64,000 bases of DNA. Origin: Haloterrigena gelatinilytica (lineage in GTDB: Archaea; Halobacteriota; Halobacteria; Halobacteriales; Natrialbaceae). Positions within the stretch are counted from its first letter, which is position 1. Each line of letters starts with the position of its first letter. The notes beneath the pieces were generated by a model that did not search any database, was not told the origin of the DNA, and saw nothing but the letters and a program-made list of their open reading frames with translations. The stretch is from assembly GCF_013342145.1 (NCBI RefSeq), contig NZ_JABUQZ010000001.1, positions 1,178,001 to 1,242,000 of the forward strand. The letters run 5' to 3'. Made by a program: the position numbers and the translations under genes. Positions 62,600 to 64,000 of the stretch are shown here, in pieces.

Positions 62600-62773
62600 T
62601 CATCGATCCCCCCATATGCAAGCTGTAGTCGCACGAATTGAGAATCCAGCTCGAGTCTCTAACTGCTCGAGCGCACGGCGAACGTCGGGATCGGTCGCTT
62701 GATGGGCCGGATGGGCGATGGGCATCCGACTCCCGACGTCGTAGAGTTCGCTGGCCGGGACGAGCTCAGACAT
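62600..62773 (-). CDS. Small hypothetical protein overlapping the zinc-ribbon gene
   Basis: 57 residues, MSELVPASELYDVGSRMPIA, with an HPAHQATDPDVRRALEQLE helix region that looks coded. Its ATG overlaps the end of the zinc-ribbon gene (ATGTCTGA), a typical translational-coupling arrangement. The short C terminus (AGFSIRATTACIWGDR) may be truncated. No family recognised. Confidence 0.5.
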   Translation of the reverse strand: MSELVPASELYDVGSRMPIAHPAHQATDPDVRRALEQLETRAGFSIRATTACIWGDR

Positions 62774-62999
62774 CGGGCTCACCTCCGTGCCGACCGGGTG
62801 ACGTCTCCGGATCCGGAATTGCGACGTCCTTCCCAACGGCGGACCCGCGGCTCAGTCGTGCGTAGGTATCGCACTCTCCGCAGCGATGGGCGCGGTCGCC
62901 GTTATCGCCGTACACGCGGCAGAATTGATCCGAGACGTGTGCTCCGCAGTGGTCACACGTCGACTCGGTATCGGTCGGCGACCACGGGGTGATCGTCAC
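62766..62999 (-). CDS. Small zinc-ribbon protein (DUF7563-like)
   Basis: 77 residues, MTITPWSPTDTESTCDHCGA. CDHCGAHVSDQFCRVYGDN and HRCGECDTYARLSRG form a Cys-rich ribbon common in haloarchaea. The C-terminal half is disordered. It overlaps the following gene by 8 bases, so both are likely translated from the same message. Confidence 0.75.
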   Translation of the reverse strand: MTITPWSPTDTESTCDHCGAHVSDQFCRVYGDNGDRAHRCGECDTYARLSRGSAVGKDVAIPDPETSPGRHGGEPDV

Positions 63000-63065
63000 G
63001 CGGACTACCCCGTGTTCGAAGTGTATCGAGAACCCGAGAGAAGTCGCTCCTCGGTTTTTATTTCA

Positions 63066-63276
63066 GATGGGTCGGAGGGATTTGAACCACGGTCGCAGCG
63101 AGCTGCTCCCTGATTCAAATCCCACCGAGACATACCTGCCGCTCGCGGTTTTGCTCGCGGCAGAGGAATGGGGTCGGAGGGATTTGAACCACGAGGACTT
63201 CGCTTCGCTCGTCCTCTGGGCTCAAATCCTCCGTTTCCAATACGCATCGCTCACGATGTTGTTCGCGATGAGGAAA
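63066..63276. repeat. Two extra copies of the tRNA-Trp 3' end with long hairpins
   Basis: The T-arm/acceptor sequence GGAGGGATTTGAACC (plus-strand view) of the tRNA recurs at 63073 and 63174, about 100-108 bases apart. Each copy is followed by an inverted partner (TTCAAATCCCACC at 63114-63126; CTCAAATCCTCC at 63221-63232), forming hairpins of about 50 bases; further hairpins with CTGCCGC/GCGGCAG and CATCGC/GCGATG stems precede the next copy. tRNA 3' ends are integrase attachment sites, so these look like att remnants. Confidence 0.75.
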
Positions 63277-63451
63277 TGGGGTCGGAGGGATTTGAACCCC
63301 CGATCGACTGATATCTCCGGTGCGCCTCGGAACTCCAGAGGGTCATCACACGGACACTGATCAGGTGCCCGATCAGTATATCAGTCTGGAGTTTCGTCCC
63401 GGGCGCGTTGCCTCTGGAGTCAGTCGCCATGCCGGGCTTGGCCACGACCCC
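63277..63451 (-). tRNA. trnW: tRNA-Trp (anticodon CCA) with intron
   Basis: The 5' half GGGGTCGTGGCCAAGCC... begins at 63451 and the 3' half ends ...CGACCCC plus discriminator A at 63277; the acceptor stem pairs perfectly (GGGGTCG with CGACCCC). The anticodon CCA is at 63417-63415 in CTCCAGA, with stem ACTGA/TCAGT. The T loop is TTCAAAT. About 100 bases separate the halves after the anticodon: the haloarchaeal tRNA-Trp intron. CCA is not encoded. Confidence 0.92.
63312..63413 (-). ncRNA. tRNA-Trp intron with box C/D guide RNA features
   Basis: The intron carries GTGATGA (box C) and several CTGA (D-type) elements. In Haloferax and relatives this intron is a box C/D RNA guiding 2'-O-methylation of the tRNA itself. 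Boundaries are approximate. Confidence 0.55.
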
Positions 63452-63503
63452 TCGCTCTCCAGTTGGGCCATCCTGCCTAAAGTGGTTTCGATTCCGAACC
63501 GTC

Positions 63504-64000
63504 CTACAGCCACGGGGCGCGCCCTTCGGTGTCGGTCGTATCGTCGCCCGGATACGTTCCCGCGTCGGCGTCGTCGGGCTCCTCGACCGGTTCGACGTCC
63601 AGTTCCACGCTCTCGTCGGCGTCGCCGCCGTCGGCGATCGGATCGACGGCCATCGCGGGGCCGTCGTCCGCCGCGTCGCTCGAGTCGCGCTCGAGCGGCA
63701 GGTCGATCGCGAAGACCGCGGCGACGATCAGGGCGGCCAGCGGGGCCTGTCCGAAGGCCATCCCGAGCAGGGACAGCGGGAGCAGGCCGAGCGCGACCGC
63801 GCTACCGAAGCGGAAGCGGTCGATGTCCATGCAGTCGCGCAGGTACGGCGCGCCGAGCGCGATCGCCAGCGCGAAAGCGACGCCGATGGCCGCCGCGAGG
63901 GTCGCGTTCGCGACGAGCGCGGGGTCGTTCATCACGGTGAACGTGGCCCCGCTGGGGTCGACGCTGGCGACCAGCCCCAGTCCGATGATGACGATCGGAT
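63504..64000 (-). CDS. Multi-span membrane protein, 5' end beyond window (DUF5794-like)
   Basis: The frame continues without a stop to the right edge, so the internal ATG at 63932 is not the start. Visible residues include PIVIIGLGLVASVDPSGATF, then ANATLAAAIGVAFALAIALG, DIDRFRFGSAVALGLLPLSL and LAALIVAAVFAIDLPL, that is three or four membrane helices followed by an acidic cytoplasmic tail (residues rich in Asp, Glu and Val). The pattern recalls a haloarchaeal DUF5794 membrane family, named from memory. Function unknown. Confidence 0.68.
   Translation of the reverse strand, partial: PIVIIGLGLVASVDPSGATFTVMNDPALVANATLAAAIGVAFALAIALGAPYLRDCMDIDRFRFGSAVALGLLPLSLLGMAFGQAPLAALIVAAVFAIDLPLERDSSDAADDGPAMAVDPIADGGDADESVELDVEPVEEPDDADAGTYPGDDTTDTEGRAPWL

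Noticed and set aside
63000-63300. Possible CRISPR array because of three regularly spaced repeats
   Set aside because: The repeats are the tRNA-Trp 3' end and the spacers form hairpins with it; no cas gene and only three units with a tRNA as one of them.

Overview
The window is chromosomal DNA from a halophilic archaeon (class Halobacteria; a Natrinema/Haloterrigena-like member of Natrialbaceae is my guess, by style only). The reasons are high GC with CG-rich codons, very acidic proteins, Tat/lipobox signals, many starts lying about 25-35 bases downstream of a TATA box (leaderless style), and haloarchaeal hallmark families: DUF7344-type winged helices, HTH-10/bacterio-opsin-activator type regulators, amphi-Trp, a CCA-anticodon tRNA-Trp with a box C/D-bearing intron, and KorAB. 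There is no rRNA, CRISPR array or complete insertion sequence.

Layout. 1-13.5 kb: lipoprotein, DJ-1/PfpI protein, short AMP-ligase-like protein, NSS sodium symporter, FAD-Rieske oxidoreductase, two YciE-type ferritin-like paralogs (6.4 and 13.0 kb), SDR, cation exchanger, purine phosphoribosyltransferase followed by an NCS2 nucleobase permease, and a small FAD protein. 13.5-18.4 kb is a damaged stretch: a frameshifted PhaC-like gene, a HAD phosphatase and a zinc-finger gene joined tail to tail by an apparent deletion, and a gene broken by a 233-bp tandem duplication. 18.4-31.2 kb: M48 protease, GNAT, methylmalonyl-CoA mutase large subunit, a cupredoxin-sugar dehydrogenase fusion, aldo/keto reductase with an inserted repeat, methylmalonyl-CoA epimerase, ferredoxin-reductase-like protein, and the korA-korB operon. 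31.2-50.2 kb: aminotransferase, YbjQ, multicopper oxidase, second DJ-1 protein, quinone reductase, F420/LLM enzyme, frameshifted M14 carboxypeptidase, glycolate-oxidase-like FAD enzyme, two large histidine kinases, a TPP enzyme and a UbiA prenyltransferase.

50.2-52.6 kb is an accessory patch with lower GC than its neighbours. Small gene cassettes (a Doc-type toxin gene with a small partner, and a bacterial-type small protein) lie between degenerate copies of the 3' end of ychF, which borders the patch. 52.6-64 kb: ychF, ferredoxin, DUF2267, membrane-anchored and soluble winged-helix regulators, GNAT, mini M50-like protein, HTH-10 regulator, an atypical receiver, zinc ribbons, the intron-containing tRNA-Trp with two extra copies of its 3' end, and a membrane protein running off the window.

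Functional links: mcm and mce belong to the methylmalonyl-CoA route; korAB supplies succinyl-CoA and reduced ferredoxin in the citric-acid cycle; hpt and the NCS2 permease form a purine salvage/uptake pair with an inverted repeat between them. Several genes are broken at C/G homopolymers, so some pseudogenes may be sequencing or assembly errors.
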